DNA of 64,000 bases from positions 260,278 to 324,277 of the forward strand of contig NZ_LKEG01000034.1 in NCBI RefSeq assembly GCF_001645105.1. Direction: 5' to 3'. The position numbers and the translations under genes were made by a program. The notes beneath the pieces were generated by a model, which worked only from the letters and a program-made list of their open reading frames with translations, had not been told where the DNA came from and ran no database searches. Numbering within the stretch: position 1 is the first letter of the stretch; each line of letters starts with the position of its first letter. Source of the stretch: Pseudomonas marginalis (GTDB lineage Bacteria > Pseudomonadota > Gammaproteobacteria > Pseudomonadales > Pseudomonadaceae). This document shows positions 36,359 to 47,020 of this stretch, piece after piece.

Positions 36359-36402
36359 CGTCTACCTAATTAGCTAAATCCGTGGTATCTGAGGCTTTTT
36401 TC

Positions 36403-37047
36403 ATGCAGGCGTATCAACGCGATTTCATTCGTTTTGCCATCGATCGCGGCGTTTTGCGCTTCGGTGAGTTCACCCTCAAGTCCGGGCGCACCAGCCCGTA
36501 CTTCTTCAATGCGGGCTTGTTCAACTCCGGTTCGGCCCTGGCTCAGCTGGGTCGTTTCTATGCGGCAGCCATCGTTGAAAGCGGTATTTCCTTTGATGTG
36601 TTGTTTGGCCCAGCCTACAAGGGCATTCCCCTGGCCGCCGCGACAGCCGTGGCCCTGGCTGAACATCACGGGCAGGACCTGCCGTGGTGCTTCAACCGCA
36701 AGGAGGCCAAGGCCCATGGCGAAGGCGGGAGCCTGGTGGGCGCACCGCTGACCGGCGACGTGCTGATCATCGACGACGTGATCACCGCTGGCACCGCCAT
36801 CCGTGAGGTGATGCAGATCATCGCCTCCCAGGATGGCGCCAAGGCTGCCGGCGTGTTGATCGCGCTGAACCGCCAGGAGCGTGGCAACGGTGAGTTGTCG
36901 GCGATCCAGGAAGTGGAGCGTGATTTCGGTATTCCGGTGGTGAGCATCGTGTCGCTGAACCAGGTGCTGCAGTTCCTGGAAGATGATCCGCAGCTCAAGC
37001 AGCATTTGCCTGCTGTTCGTGCGTACCGTGAGCAATTCGGCGTCTGA
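36403..37047 (+). CDS. pyrE: Orotate phosphoribosyltransferase
   Basis: The 214-residue protein begins [21 protein letters not shown]. It has FKSGR-type substrate loop [16 protein letters not shown] and the PRPP motif [13 protein letters not shown]. It makes OMP from orotate in pyrimidine synthesis. The open frame begins 7 codons earlier, but this ATG has GAGG upstream and gives the family length. It is followed by a REPIN. Confidence 0.97.
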   Translation: MQAYQRDFIRFAIDRGVLRFGEFTLKSGRTSPYFFNAGLFNSGSALAQLGRFYAAAIVESGISFDVLFGPAYKGIPLAAATAVALAEHHGQDLPWCFNRKEAKAHGEGGSLVGAPLTGDVLIIDDVITAGTAIREVMQIIASQDGAKAAGVLIALNRQERGNGELSAIQEVERDFGIPVVSIVSLNQVLQFLEDDPQLKQHLPAVRAYREQFGV

Positions 37048-37076
37048 CACAGAGCCCCCTTGTGTGTGAGGGCTAG

Positions 37077-37168
37077 TGTGGGAGGGGGCTTGCTCCCGAT
37101 GGCGGTGTATCAGTTGGTATTTTCAGCACTGACCCACCGCTATCGGGAGCAAGCCCCCTCCCACATTT
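37077..37168. repeat. REPIN, copy 3 (GCTCCCGA subtype)
   Basis: Inverted units TGTGGGAGGGGGCTTGCTCC and GGAGCAAGCCCCCTCCCACA. The inner bases are TCCCGAT instead of the CCCCGAT of copies 1 and 2. It sits 29 bases after pyrE. Confidence 0.9.
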
Positions 37169-37202
37169 GGATCACCGCAAGGCTCAAGTTAATCGCCTGT
37201 AT

Positions 37203-37248
37203 AAAAAAGCCCTGCTCAATCAGATTGAGCAGGGCCTTTTTGTTTTTT
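37203..37248. terminator. Bidirectional terminator between pyrE and argB
   Basis: The 12-base stem GCCCTGCTCAAT / ATTGAGCAGGGC has a 3-base loop, an A-run to the left and TTTTTGTTTTTT to the right. It starts 5 bases past the argB stop and serves both strands. Confidence 0.92.
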
Positions 37249-37253
37249 GGCGT

Positions 37254-38159
<906 letters not shown>

Positions 38160-38178
38160 TCAGGGCTCCGGTAAAAAA

Positions 38179-39576
38179 TCAGAACGGTAATTGGAGATCA
38201 GGGGCAACACGTTTCAACTGGGCGTGGAACACGTCCTTGATGCGCTGCAACTCAGCCTCGGTATCCGCCTCGAAACGCAGGACCAGCACCGGTGTGGTGT
38301 TGGACGCGCGAACCAGGCCCCAGCCTTTGGCGTAATCGACTCGCACACCATCAATGGTGGTCAGGTTGGCGCCTTCGCCCCATTGCGCATCGTGCAGTGC
38401 GTCAATGATGCTGAATTTGCTCTCCTCGGTCACATGGATATTGATCTCTGGCGTAGAAATATCGTTCGGGAAGGTCTGGAACAGCTCTTCGGCGGTGGAT
38501 TTTTCCTTGCTGAGGATCTCCAGCAGGCGTGCGGCACTGTAAATGCCGTCGTCAAAGCCGAACCAGCGCTCCTTGAAGAACACGTGACCACTCATTTCGC
38601 CGGCCAACAGCGCGCCGGTTTCTTTCATTTTCTTTTTGATCAACGAGTGACCGGTCTTCCACATTAGCGGGCGACCGCCGTATTCCTTGATCAGCGGCGT
38701 GAGGCGGCGGGTGCACTTCACGTCGAAAATGATCTCGGCGCCTGGGTTACGTGCAACCACGTCGCGGGCGAACAGCATCAGCAGGCGGTCCGGGAATACG
38801 ATTTCGCCGGTTTCAGTCACCACCCCCACGCGGTCGCCGTCGCCGTCAAAGGCCAGGCCGACGTCAGCCCCGGTTTCCTTGACCTTGGCGATCAGGTCAA
38901 CCAGGTTTTCAGGCTTACCCGGGTCCGGATGGTGGTTGGGGAAGTTGCCGTCGACCTCGCAGAACAAGGGGATCACTTCGCAGTTCAGGGCTTCGAGCAG
39001 CTGTGGGGCGATCACGCCGGCCGCGCCGTTGCCGCAGTCCACCACCACTTTCAGGCGGCGCTCAAGTTTGACGTCACGGGTGATTTCGTCAGAGTAGCGC
39101 TGCAAGATGTCGACTTTGGTGATGGTGCCCTTACCGCTGGTCAGGTCGTTGGTTTTCAGGCGGTTGTGCAGGGCCTGGATCTGTTCGTTGGCCAGGGTGT
39201 CGCCAGCGATGACGATCTTGAAACCGTTGTAGTCCGACGGGTTATGGCTGCCCGTGAGCATCACCCCGGACTTGCCGGCCAGTACGTTGGCTGCGTAGTA
39301 CAGCGCTGGGGTCGGCACCAGGCCGACATCACTCACATGGCAACCGCTGTCGGCCAGGCCCTGGATCAGTTGTTCCACCAACTCCGGGCCGGACAGGCGA
39401 CCGTCACGGCCGACCGACACATTGGGCTCATCCTGGGCCAGGCTCTGTGAGCCGATGGCGCGGCCAATCCAGTAGGCGGTTTCGGCAGTCAGCGTCTTAG
39501 GCACCACGCCACGGATGTCGTAGGCGCGAAAGATGCTGTCGGGGAATGTCGGGGCTACTCGGGCTGCGGTACTCAT
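38179..39576 (-). CDS. algC: AlgC, phosphomannomutase/phosphoglucomutase
   Basis: The 465-residue protein starts MSTAARVAPTFPDSIFRAYD. The active-site serine loop is VMLTGSHNPSDYNGFK, the metal loop AFDGDGDRVGVV, and the substrate loop GEMSGHVFFKERW. The length matches P. aeruginosa AlgC (463). It supplies mannose-1-P and glucose-1-P for alginate, LPS, rhamnolipid and other polysaccharides. An ATG six codons upstream is in frame, but MSTA is the family start. It is between dut and argB, the order found throughout Pseudomonas. Confidence 0.97.
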   Translation of the reverse strand: MSTAARVAPTFPDSIFRAYDIRGVVPKTLTAETAYWIGRAIGSQSLAQDEPNVSVGRDGRLSGPELVEQLIQGLADSGCHVSDVGLVPTPALYYAANVLAGKSGVMLTGSHNPSDYNGFKIVIAGDTLANEQIQALHNRLKTNDLTSGKGTITKVDILQRYSDEITRDVKLERRLKVVVDCGNGAAGVIAPQLLEALNCEVIPLFCEVDGNFPNHHPDPGKPENLVDLIAKVKETGADVGLAFDGDGDRVGVVTETGEIVFPDRLLMLFARDVVARNPGAEIIFDVKCTRRLTPLIKEYGGRPLMWKTGHSLIKKKMKETGALLAGEMSGHVFFKERWFGFDDGIYSAARLLEILSKEKSTAEELFQTFPNDISTPEINIHVTEESKFSIIDALHDAQWGEGANLTTIDGVRVDYAKGWGLVRASNTTPVLVLRFEADTEAELQRIKDVFHAQLKRVAPDLQLPF

Positions 39577-39840
39577 CGCGGGGGGAAACTCCATCTGAAG
39601 GGGGCAAGGCTGGCCTTAATGTGGCTGACCGGCAGGCTCAAACTGAAGGGTATGACGGTGTTTTCGGCAGAGAGTTCGTGGTGCAAAAGTGCCAGCAGCG
39701 TGCTGGCTTCTTCCCGCTGTCTACGTAACACATTGATTTTTATGGGGAAATCTCGCTGATAAAGTCCGCGCATTCTTCGTCCTGAAAAGCCTTGCGGTGG
39801 CGTCGGGCCGGGCAACGGCGCCCGGCCAGATTCAGCTTAG

Positions 39841-40296
39841 TCAGTGACTGCCGGAATGCCCAAAGCCGCCTGCGCCACGCTGGGTCTCATCAAACTCTTC
39901 TACCAGTTCAAAGTGTGCCTGCACCACCGGTACCAGTACCAGCTGGGCGATTCGCTCGCCTACGGCGATGTTGAACGCGGTCTGGCCACGGTTCCAGCAC
40001 GACACCATCAGCTCGCCTTGGTAGTCCGAGTCGATCAGGCCCACCAGGTTGCCCAGCACGATGCCGTGTTTGTGGCCCAGGCCGGAGCGCGGCAGGATCA
40101 GCGCCGCCAGGCCAGGGTCGCCAACGTAGATCGACAGGCCGGTCGGAATCAGCAGGGTCTGGCCCGGCTCAAGCACGGTGTCTTCCTTGAGCATGGCGCG
40201 CAGGTCGAGGCCGGCGGAGCCCGGTGTGGCGTAGGCCGGCAGTGGGAATTCGTTGCCGATGCGTGGATCGAGGATCTTGGCTTGCAAAGCGTGCAT
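39841..40296 (-). CDS. dut: dUTPase
   Basis: The 151-residue protein has all five dUTPase motifs: [44 protein letters not shown] and the C-terminal [12 protein letters not shown] arm. It hydrolyses dUTP to dUMP. It starts 5 bases after the coaBC stop, so they form an operon. A 265-base gap with a GC-rich hairpin (GGCCGGGCAACGGCGCCCGG near 39808) separates it from algC. Confidence 0.97.
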   Translation of the reverse strand: MHALQAKILDPRIGNEFPLPAYATPGSAGLDLRAMLKEDTVLEPGQTLLIPTGLSIYVGDPGLAALILPRSGLGHKHGIVLGNLVGLIDSDYQGELMVSCWNRGQTAFNIAVGERIAQLVLVPVVQAHFELVEEFDETQRGAGGFGHSGSH

Positions 40297-40301
40297 GGAA
40301 A

Positions 40302-41510
40302 TTAAACCTGGTTCAGCCGTTGGGCGATAAAAGAGATCAGTTGGCGGGCAATCTTGCCCTTGCTGGTCTGGGCGAAAAGGGTGGCGTGCAGCTCGCGGTC
40401 GATCACGCTGCAGGCGTTTTCCTCGCTGTTGAAGCCGATGCTCGGGTTGGCGACATCATTGGCCACGATCAGGTCGAGGTTTTTGTCTTTCAATTTGCGT
40501 GCGGCGTAATCCAGCAAATGCTCAGTCTCGGCGGCGAAGCCGACACTGAACGGACGGTCCGGACGCGTGGCGATGGTGGCCAGGATGTCTGGGTTGCGCA
40601 CCATTTGCAGGAGCAGGCCATCACCGCTTGTAGGGTCTTTCTTGAGTTTTTGCGGGGCGACGACTTCCGGGCGGTAGTCCGCAACCGCTGCCGAGGCGAT
40701 AAACAGGTCGCACGGAATAGCGGCCTCACAGGCCGCCAGCATGTCGCGGGCGCTGACTACGTCGATTCGCGTGACCCGATCAGGGGTCGGCAAATGCACC
40801 GGACCGGTGATCAAGGTGACACGTGCGCCTGCCTCGACCGCCGCTTCGGCCAAGGCGAAGCCCATTTTTCCTGAGCTATGGTTGGTGATGTAGCGCACCG
40901 GGTCGATGTTTTCCTGGGTCGGGCCAGCCGTAATCAGCACGTGCTTGCCGGTCATGGCCAGGTGTTGGAAGCACTCGGCGGCGCACAGCGCCAGGTCGGT
41001 GGCTTCGAGCATCCGGCCCATGCCGACGTCGCCGCAGGCTTGGCTGCCGGACGCCGGGCCGAACACCTTGAGGCCACGGCTTTGCAGGAGTTGAGTGTTG
41101 GCCTGGGTGGCCGGGTCGCGCCACATGGCCTGGTTCATGGCCGGGGCGATGGCGACGGTGGCGTCGGTGGCCAGTACCAGGGTGGTCAGCAGGTCATCGG
41201 CAATGCCTTGGGCCAGTCGCGCGATCAGGTCGGCGGTAGCGGGCGCGATCAGCACCAGGTCGGCCCATTTGGCCAGCTCGATATGGCCCATGGCGGCTTC
41301 GGCCGCGGGGTCCAGCAGGTCCAGGTGAACCGGGTGCCCGGACAACGCCTGCATGGTCAGTGGAGTAATGAACTCACTGCCGCCGCGCGTCATGACCACG
41401 CGCACTTCGGCGCCCTGGTCCAGGAGCCTGCGGACCAGCTCTGCGCTCTTGTAGGCGGCAATGCCGCCGCCAACGCCGAGAACGATGCGTTTCCGATACA
41501 GACGCTGCAT
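40302..41510 (-). CDS. coaBC: CoaBC, bifunctional phosphopantothenoylcysteine synthetase/decarboxylase
   Basis: The 402-residue protein has the flavin decarboxylase N-half ([20 protein letters not shown], active-site histidine in the SGHPVHLD region, APAMNQAMW) and the CoaB synthetase C-half ([36 protein letters not shown]). It performs two consecutive steps of coenzyme A synthesis. It is divergent from radC, with 152 bases between the starts. Confidence 0.97.
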   Translation of the reverse strand: MQRLYRKRIVLGVGGGIAAYKSAELVRRLLDQGAEVRVVMTRGGSEFITPLTMQALSGHPVHLDLLDPAAEAAMGHIELAKWADLVLIAPATADLIARLAQGIADDLLTTLVLATDATVAIAPAMNQAMWRDPATQANTQLLQSRGLKVFGPASGSQACGDVGMGRMLEATDLALCAAECFQHLAMTGKHVLITAGPTQENIDPVRYITNHSSGKMGFALAEAAVEAGARVTLITGPVHLPTPDRVTRIDVVSARDMLAACEAAIPCDLFIASAAVADYRPEVVAPQKLKKDPTSGDGLLLQMVRNPDILATIATRPDRPFSVGFAAETEHLLDYAARKLKDKNLDLIVANDVANPSIGFNSEENACSVIDRELHATLFAQTSKGKIARQLISFIAQRLNQV

Positions 41511-41662
41511 TGGTTTGCCTTTCCAGTTCAGTGATGCCAGTTCAGTGACGCCTGCGATGCCCCCTCCCCAGGGGAAATCACATGCAAAAAAGAGGGCCTA
41601 CGATAACACAGCGTCCGCGAGTCAACAGCGGTGCACATGGCGTATAGGGAGAGGGAGCAGGG

Positions 41663-42337
41663 ATGAGTATTCGCGATTGGCCGGCGGCGGAGCGGCCGCG
41701 AGAAAAGCTTTTGGAATGGGGCGCGGCGAGTCTGTCGGATGCCGAGCTGCTGGCGATCTTCTTGCGTACAGGGGTTTCCGGCAGGAGCGCAGTGGACCTG
41801 GCGCGCCATCTGTTGGCGCAATTCGGCGGCTTGCGCCCGTTGTTGGAGGCCAGTCAGGCACTGTTCAACCAACAATTGGGCTTGGGGCCGGCGAAGTTTG
41901 CCCAGTTGCAGGCGGTACTGGAAATGGCCAAGCGGCACATGGCCGAACGCCTGCGACATGACTCGGTGCTGGAGAGCCCGAAGGCCGTGCGCGATTACCT
42001 CAAGGCGATGCTGCGGCATGAGCCCCACGAGATCTTCGGCTGTCTGTTCCTTGATTCAAGGCACAGGGTGCTGGGTTTCGAGGCCTTGTCCCAAGGCACC
42101 ATCGACGCGGCGATGGTTTACCCCCGGCAGGTGGTCAAGCGCGCCCTGGCCTATAACGCGGCGGCGCTGATCCTTTGCCATAACCATCCTTCCGGCAGCC
42201 TTGAGCCGAGCGCAGCTGATCGAAAATTGACCAAGTTGCTGCAAAAGGCCTTGGAAGTGGTGGATGTGCGGGTCCTCGATCACATCATCGTAGGAGACGG
42301 CGACCCGTTGTCGATGGCGGAATATGGGTGGCTGTAG
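41663..42337 (+). CDS. radC: RadC-family JAB-domain protein
   Basis: The 224-residue protein begins [21 protein letters not shown] helix-hairpin-helix region precedes the JAMM metalloprotease motif [20 protein letters not shown] (HxHPSGxxxxSxxD). The family is historically called RadC, but a DNA-repair role is not supported by later work and the substrate is unknown. The position between coaBC and a peptide-binding protein is that of other pseudomonads. Confidence 0.93.
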   Translation: MSIRDWPAAERPREKLLEWGAASLSDAELLAIFLRTGVSGRSAVDLARHLLAQFGGLRPLLEASQALFNQQLGLGPAKFAQLQAVLEMAKRHMAERLRHDSVLESPKAVRDYLKAMLRHEPHEIFGCLFLDSRHRVLGFEALSQGTIDAAMVYPRQVVKRALAYNAAALILCHNHPSGSLEPSAADRKLTKLLQKALEVVDVRVLDHIIVGDGDPLSMAEYGWL

Positions 42338-42359
42338 AAGCAGCAAATGAACGGGTGAA

Positions 42360-42386
42360 GCTGCAAGCCTCAAGTGGGCTTGCAGC
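42360..42386. repeat. Inverted repeat between radC and peptide-binding gene
   Basis: A perfect 10-base stem, GCTGCAAGCC / GGCTTGCAGC, with a 7-base loop, lies in the 56-base convergent gap. It resembles a second REP family (GCTGCAAGC) and may also act as a transcript boundary. There is no T-run. Confidence 0.6.
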
Positions 42387-42393
42387 GTGCAGC

Positions 42394-43986
42394 TTAGGGC
42401 TTGACGCTGACCTTCGAGAAATCCTGGCGCCCGAATGGGCTCACCTGGTAGCCCTCGACATTCTTGCGGGCCAGGGCAAACGCCGTAGGGTGCGCGAGCG
42501 GCAGCCACAGTGCCTGCTGCTGGATCTGCGCCTGGGCCTGCTGGTAGAGCTTGCTGCGCACCCCTTGCTCGCTGGTGGTCTTGCCGGCGCTGATCAGCTT
42601 GTCCAGCGTTGGGTCGCAGTAGCGGGCGAAGTTGGTGCCGGATTTCACTGCCGCGCACGAGAACTGCGGGGTCAGGAAGTTATCCGGGTCGCCGTTGTCG
42701 CCGGCCCAGCCCATGAACAGCAGGTCGTGTTCGCCGGCTTTGGCGCGGCGGATCAGCTCGCCCCATTCGATCACACGGATCTCGGCCTGGATGCCGACCT
42801 TGGCCAGGTCAGCCTGCAGCAGTTGGGCACCGAGGTTCGGGTTCGGGTTCAGCAGGCTGCCGGTGGGGCGGGTCCAGAGGGTGGTCTTGAAACCGTCCTT
42901 CAGACCGGCGCGGTCCAGCAGTGCCTTGGCCTTGGCAAGGTCTTGCGGGTAACCGGGCAAGTCCTTGGCGTAGCTCCAGGTGTTGGGCGGGTAAGGGCCG
43001 TTGGCGGCGTCGGCGGTCCCTTCAAACACGGCTTTGAGGTAGCTGCCCTTGTCGAAGGCCAGGTTGATCGCCTGGCGCACTTCAGGTTTGTCCAGGGGCG
43101 GGTGCTGGCTGTTGATGGCCACGAAGGCGGTCATGAAGGCAGCGGTTTTCTCGACCTTGAGCGCCGGGTCTTTTTCGGCCTCGCCCACGTCCAGCGGCTT
43201 GGGCGACAGGGCAATCTGGCATTCATCACGGTGCAGCTTCTGCAGGCGCACGTTGGCGTCCGGGGTGATGGCGAAGATCAAGTTATCCACAGCCGGTTTG
43301 CCGGCGAAGTAGTCCGGATTGGCTTTGTAGCGCACCACGGCGTCTTTCTGGAAACGGCTGAAGATGAACGGGCCGGTGCCGATCGGTTGGCTGTTGAGCT
43401 TTTCCGGCGTGCCGGCCTTGAGCAGTTTATCGGCGTATTCCGCCGGGTAGATCGAGGCAAAACCCATGCTCAGGGCGGCGAGGAAGGTGGAGTCGGCATG
43501 GTCCAGGGTAAAGCGCACGGTGAGCGGGTCGAGGGCGTCGATTTTCTTCACCAGCGTCGGCAGTTGCAGCGACTGCGCGTGGGGGAAGCCGCTCTGGGCG
43601 ATCTTGTGCCATGGGTTGGCCGGGTCGAGCATGCGCTCGAAGCTGAAGCGCACGTCTTCGGCGGTCAGGGTGCGGCTTGGGGTGAAGTAGTCGGTGCGAT
43701 GGAATTTCACATCCGGGTGCAGCTTGAAGGTATAGGTCAGGCCATCCGGCGAGACGTCCCAACTGTCTGCCAGGCTGGGCACCAGTTTGCCGCTGGTCGC
43801 GTCATAGTCCACCAAGCGGTTCATCAGCACATCGGCCGAGGCGTTGGTGGTGGTCAGCGAGTTGTATTGCACCACATCGAACCCTTCGGGGCTGGCCTCG
43901 GTGCAGACGCTCAAATTGCTGGCGGCAGAGGCCAGCGGGGCGATGAATAGAGGGGCTAGCAATAGCGGTAGGGCAGCGAGGCGCAT
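42394..43986 (-). CDS. Periplasmic peptide-binding protein (solute-binding family 5, DppA-like)
   Basis: From the ATG at 43986 the protein is 530 residues with signal peptide MRLAALPLLLAPLFIAPLASA. The family 5 pattern is clear: TEASPEGFDVVQYNS, PSLADSWDVSPDGLTYTF, LTAEDVRFSFERMLDP and AINLAFDKGSYLKAVFEG. It probably delivers di- or oligopeptides to an ABC permease encoded elsewhere, since no permease is adjacent. AAAGGAA lies 8 bases before the start. The frame continues 46 codons upstream, without meaning. This orphan binding protein is also found next to rpmB-rpmG in P. aeruginosa. Confidence 0.9.
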   Translation of the reverse strand: MRLAALPLLLAPLFIAPLASAASNLSVCTEASPEGFDVVQYNSLTTTNASADVLMNRLVDYDATSGKLVPSLADSWDVSPDGLTYTFKLHPDVKFHRTDYFTPSRTLTAEDVRFSFERMLDPANPWHKIAQSGFPHAQSLQLPTLVKKIDALDPLTVRFTLDHADSTFLAALSMGFASIYPAEYADKLLKAGTPEKLNSQPIGTGPFIFSRFQKDAVVRYKANPDYFAGKPAVDNLIFAITPDANVRLQKLHRDECQIALSPKPLDVGEAEKDPALKVEKTAAFMTAFVAINSQHPPLDKPEVRQAINLAFDKGSYLKAVFEGTADAANGPYPPNTWSYAKDLPGYPQDLAKAKALLDRAGLKDGFKTTLWTRPTGSLLNPNPNLGAQLLQADLAKVGIQAEIRVIEWGELIRRAKAGEHDLLFMGWAGDNGDPDNFLTPQFSCAAVKSGTNFARYCDPTLDKLISAGKTTSEQGVRSKLYQQAQAQIQQQALWLPLAHPTAFALARKNVEGYQVSPFGRQDFSKVSVKP

Positions 43987-44267
43987 GTTCGGTTTCCTTT
44001 GCAGATCGAAGGCCCATCTGCGAGTGCAGTCTGGAAAAGTCCTACCGTAGTGGTCTGATAGGTAAATGACTAGCCCATTTTTGGCTGTGCTTTTGCCCCA
44101 AATGCTGTTTTGATGGCGCCTCATCGCGTTTCGTCGAGCACTTCACGGTGTTCGCGCGCGCTGTAAATCATTCTGTGCGACGAGCGGTCGGCTATGACAG
44201 CGGCCCCTCCTGGCAGCGGTTCAGGCGTCTGTCGCCAAGATTTACGCCAGTAAAAACACGCGGGCTG
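43987..44267. other. Gap upstream of the peptide-binding gene
   Basis: This is the left part of a 458-base gap between the divergent peptide-binding gene and rpmB. The stretch 44040-44115 is AT-richer and should hold the promoter of the leftward gene. No gene or strong motif was recognised here. Confidence 0.4.
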
Positions 44268-44444
44268 TTGTTGCACTGGGGTCTTTCTGGTATAAAGCAG
44301 CGCTCTTTTCTAGGGGCCCGGTTCCTTCGCTTGTAGGTGTAGCCGGTAAGACCCTAAAGAAACGCGGCGCCTGGCGCCAAATGACTGAGAGATTAAGCGG
44401 CCAACCCATGCCGGGTTGGGCATGTGGTTTTAGAGGGCTGAGGC
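44268..44444 (+). promoter_or_regulatory. rpmBG promoter and structured leader
   Basis: A promoter is proposed from TTGTTG (44268-44273), a 17-base spacer and TATAAA (44291-44296). It would give a leader of roughly 140 bases before rpmB, long for a ribosomal-protein gene. The leader contains GCGCCTGGCGCC (about 44368-44379) and the stem CCAACCC-ATGCC-GGGTTGG (44401-44419), just before the ribosome site. An autoregulatory role is inference. Confidence 0.5.
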
Positions 44445-44678
44445 ATGTCGAGAGTCTGTCAAGTTACCGGTAAGGGTCCGGTGACTGGGAATAACATTTC
44501 CCACGCAAATAACAAAACCCGTCGTCGTTTCCTGCCGAACCTGCAGCATCACCGCTTCTGGGTTGAAGAAGAGAAACGTTTCGTCCGTCTGCGCGTATCC
44601 GCTAAAGGCATGCGCATTATCGACAAGCGTGGCATCACTGTCGTGCTGGCCGAAATCCGTGCCGCTGGCAAGATCTAA
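44445..44678 (+). CDS. rpmB: Ribosomal protein L28
   Basis: The 77-residue protein begins [17 protein letters not shown], then [12 protein letters not shown] and [18 protein letters not shown], the canonical bL28 sequence. The ATG has GAGGGCTGAGG upstream. It is followed 11 bases later by rpmG in the universal rpmB-rpmG operon. Confidence 0.98.
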   Translation: MSRVCQVTGKGPVTGNNISHANNKTRRRFLPNLQHHRFWVEEEKRFVRLRVSAKGMRIIDKRGITVVLAEIRAAGKI

Positions 44679-44689
44679 GGAGCTCTATC

Positions 44690-44845
44690 ATGCGTGAATT
44701 GATTCGAATGATCTCTAGCGCCGGTACTGGTCACTTCTACACTACCGACAAGAACAAGCGTACTACCCCGGACAAGCTCGAAAAGAAAATGTTCGACCCG
44801 CGCGTTCGCAAGCACGTGATCTACAAAGAAGGCAAAATCAAGTAA
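44690..44845 (+). CDS. rpmG: Ribosomal protein L33
   Basis: This is a 51-residue protein, [20 protein letters not shown], then [20 protein letters not shown] and the end [11 protein letters not shown]. This is a bL33 of normal length. It has no zinc-binding CxxC pairs, so it is the zinc-independent form. The start follows TAAGGAGCTCTATC. It is too short for most gene lists but certain. Confidence 0.97.
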   Translation: MRELIRMISSAGTGHFYTTDKNKRTTPDKLEKKMFDPRVRKHVIYKEGKIK

Positions 44846-44863
44846 TTGATTTTCCTCCTTGTG

Positions 44864-44900
44864 AAAAAAAGCCCGTATCTCACGATCCGGGCTTTTTTTT
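44864..44900 (+). terminator. Terminator after rpmG
   Basis: AAAAAAAGCCCG, a loop, then CGGGCTTTTTTTT: a strong intrinsic terminator about 20 bases after rpmG. The A-run also suits the convergent cupin gene. Confidence 0.92.
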
Positions 44901-44916
44901 GCCTGTGATTTGCCGG

Positions 44917-45279
44917 TCAGGCTTTCTGTTCGAACACCACGTAGATCTTGCGGCAAGGCTCCAGCACTTCCCAGGTGCCGCTGAAGCCGGCGGGGATCAC
45001 GAAGCGATCACCCGCGCGCAAGGTCTTGGCATTGCCGTCGACATCACGTAGCACGGACACACCTTGCACAATCTCGCAGTACTCATGCTCGGTGTAGTTG
45101 ACCTTCCATTGCCCGACCTCACCTTCCCACACCCCGGCGCTCATCTGGCCGCACGGGCTGTTGTAGTGGTTGTAGATCGTTTGCTCGGGATCACCCTTGA
45201 GGATTTTTTCGGCGGCGGGGCGGTAGCGGTCTGGGGCGGTGTTGGCTTGGCTGAAGTCGACGATGTCCTGGATGCTCAT
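44917..45279 (-). CDS. Cupin-domain protein (EutQ/DUF861-like)
   Basis: The 120-residue protein is a single cupin barrel: GVWEGEVGQWKVNYTEHEYCEIVQG near 50-74 and LRAGDRFVIPAGFSGTWEVLEP near 88-109. The pattern W-x-V-x-Y-x-E-x-E-x-C is that of the cupin_3/DUF861 group, to which (S)-ureidoglycine aminohydrolase-like and EutQ-like proteins belong. The substrate is unknown. It sits between rpmG and the kauB-type dehydrogenase, transcribed away from kauB, so a role in amine catabolism is plausible but only from position. Confidence 0.8.
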   Translation of the reverse strand: MSIQDIVDFSQANTAPDRYRPAAEKILKGDPEQTIYNHYNSPCGQMSAGVWEGEVGQWKVNYTEHEYCEIVQGVSVLRDVDGNAKTLRAGDRFVIPAGFSGTWEVLEPCRKIYVVFEQKA

Positions 45280-45509
45280 GTGCGTGTCCCGTCTGGCCTG
45301 CGGTTGGAGAGCCCAAAGTCTATGTTTATTAAAATGAACATCGCAAGGGCGTTTTCCTACGTTATGTCAAATATATTGAAACATCCCCAGCCGCTGGTTT
45401 AGGGTGGCAGCTGCCTTGAGCCGAACAGCTGGCTGGCGGGGCACGCATTCTTTGAGGCTGCCGGGGGACATCGCCTGGCCCTTGTATTCCATAAGAGGAG
45501 GACACTCGC

Positions 45510-47003
45510 ATGACCACCCTGACCCGTGCCGACTGGGAACAACGCGCCAAGGATCTGAAGATCGAAGGCCGCGCTTACATTAATGGCGAGTACACCGCCG
45601 CTGTTTCCGGTGACACCTTCGAGTGCATCAGCCCGGTCGATGGTCGCCTGCTGGCCACTGTTGCCAGCTGTGACGCCGCCGACGCCCAGCGCGCCGTAGA
45701 AAACGCGCGTGCCACGTTCAACTCCGGTGTGTGGTCGCGCCTGGCGCCGGCCAAACGCAAAGCCACCATGATCCGTTTCGCTGCGTTGCTCAAGGCCAAT
45801 GCCGAAGAGCTGGCGCTGCTTGAAACCCTGGACATGGGCAAGCCGATCAGCGACTCCCTGAACATCGACGTACCCGGCGCGGCGAATGCCCTGAGCTGGA
45901 GCGGCGAAGCCATCGACAAAATCTACGACGAAGTTGCCGCCACTCCGCACGACCAACTGGGCCTGGTGACCCGTGAGCCGGTCGGCGTCGTCGGCGCCAT
46001 CGTGCCGTGGAACTTCCCACTGATGATGGCCTGCTGGAAACTCGGCCCGGCGCTGTCCACCGGTAACTCGGTGATCCTCAAACCGTCCGAAAAATCCCCA
46101 CTGACCGCCATCCGTATCGCGGCCCTGGCCGTTGAGGCCGGTATTCCAAAAGGTGTGTTCAACGTGCTGCCGGGCTACGGCCACACCGTGGGCAACGCGC
46201 TGGCGCTGCACATGGACGTCGATACCCTGGTGTTCACCGGTTCGACCAAGATCGCCAAGCAACTGTTGATCCGCTCCGGCGAGTCGAACATGAAGCGTGT
46301 ATGGCTGGAAGCGGGCGGCAAGAGCCCCAACATCGTGTTTGCCGATGCACCGGACCTGCAAGCCGCCGCCGAGTCCGCCGCCGGCGCTATCGCCTTCAAC
46401 CAGGGCGAAGTCTGCACCGCCGGTTCGCGCCTGCTGGTGGAGCGTTCCATCAAGGATAAATTCCTGCCACTGGTGATCGAGGCCCTCAAGGGCTGGAAGC
46501 CAGGCAACCCGCTGGACCCGGCCACTAACGTCGGCGCGTTGGTGGACACCCAGCAGATGAACACCGTGCTCTCGTACATCGAAGCCGGGCATGCCGATGG
46601 CGCCAAGTTGGTCGCCGGTGGCAAGCGCACCTTGGAAGAAACCGGCGGTACTTATGTCGAGCCGACGATTTTTGACGGCGTGACCAATGCGATGAAGATC
46701 GCCCAGGAAGAGATCTTTGGTCCCGTCCTGTCGGTGATCACCTTCGACAGCGCCGAGGAAGCGGTCAAGATCGCCAACGACACGGTCTATGGCCTGGCCG
46801 CCGCCGTGTGGACAGCCGATATCTCCAAGGCGCACCTGACCGCCAAGGCCCTGCGCGCCGGTAGCGTGTGGGTCAACCAATATGACGGCGGCGACATGAC
46901 TGCGCCGTTTGGTGGCTTCAAGCAATCGGGTAACGGTCGCGACAAGTCGCTGCATGCGTTCGACAAGTACACCGAGCTGAAGTCGACCTGGATCAAGCTC
47001 TAA
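45510..47003 (+). CDS. kauB: Gamma-glutamyl-gamma-aminobutyraldehyde / guanidinobutyraldehyde-type dehydrogenase
   Basis: This is a 497-residue aldehyde dehydrogenase. The catalytic cysteine lies in FNQGEVCTAGSRLLVE, the general-base glutamate in WLEAGGKSPNIV, and the NAD loop in VFTGSTKIAKQLL. PuuC/KauB proteins have the same start (MTTLTRADWEQRAKDLKIEG) and oxidise aminoaldehydes from putrescine, agmatine or diaminopropane breakdown. The nearby PuuB-type oxidase, PauR and Lrp fit that pathway. The ATG has AAGAGGAGG 7 bases upstream. The exact aldehyde used cannot be told from sequence. Confidence 0.83.
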   Translation: MTTLTRADWEQRAKDLKIEGRAYINGEYTAAVSGDTFECISPVDGRLLATVASCDAADAQRAVENARATFNSGVWSRLAPAKRKATMIRFAALLKANAEELALLETLDMGKPISDSLNIDVPGAANALSWSGEAIDKIYDEVAATPHDQLGLVTREPVGVVGAIVPWNFPLMMACWKLGPALSTGNSVILKPSEKSPLTAIRIAALAVEAGIPKGVFNVLPGYGHTVGNALALHMDVDTLVFTGSTKIAKQLLIRSGESNMKRVWLEAGGKSPNIVFADAPDLQAAAESAAGAIAFNQGEVCTAGSRLLVERSIKDKFLPLVIEALKGWKPGNPLDPATNVGALVDTQQMNTVLSYIEAGHADGAKLVAGGKRTLEETGGTYVEPTIFDGVTNAMKIAQEEIFGPVLSVITFDSAEEAVKIANDTVYGLAAAVWTADISKAHLTAKALRAGSVWVNQYDGGDMTAPFGGFKQSGNGRDKSLHAFDKYTELKSTWIKL

Positions 47004-47020
47004 GCCACACCGCTCGCCAA

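Noticed and set aside
39573..39815. An 80-codon minus-strand frame in the algC-dut gap
   Set aside because: It runs into the algC start in another frame, has no family resemblance and no good ribosome site. Treated as noncoding.
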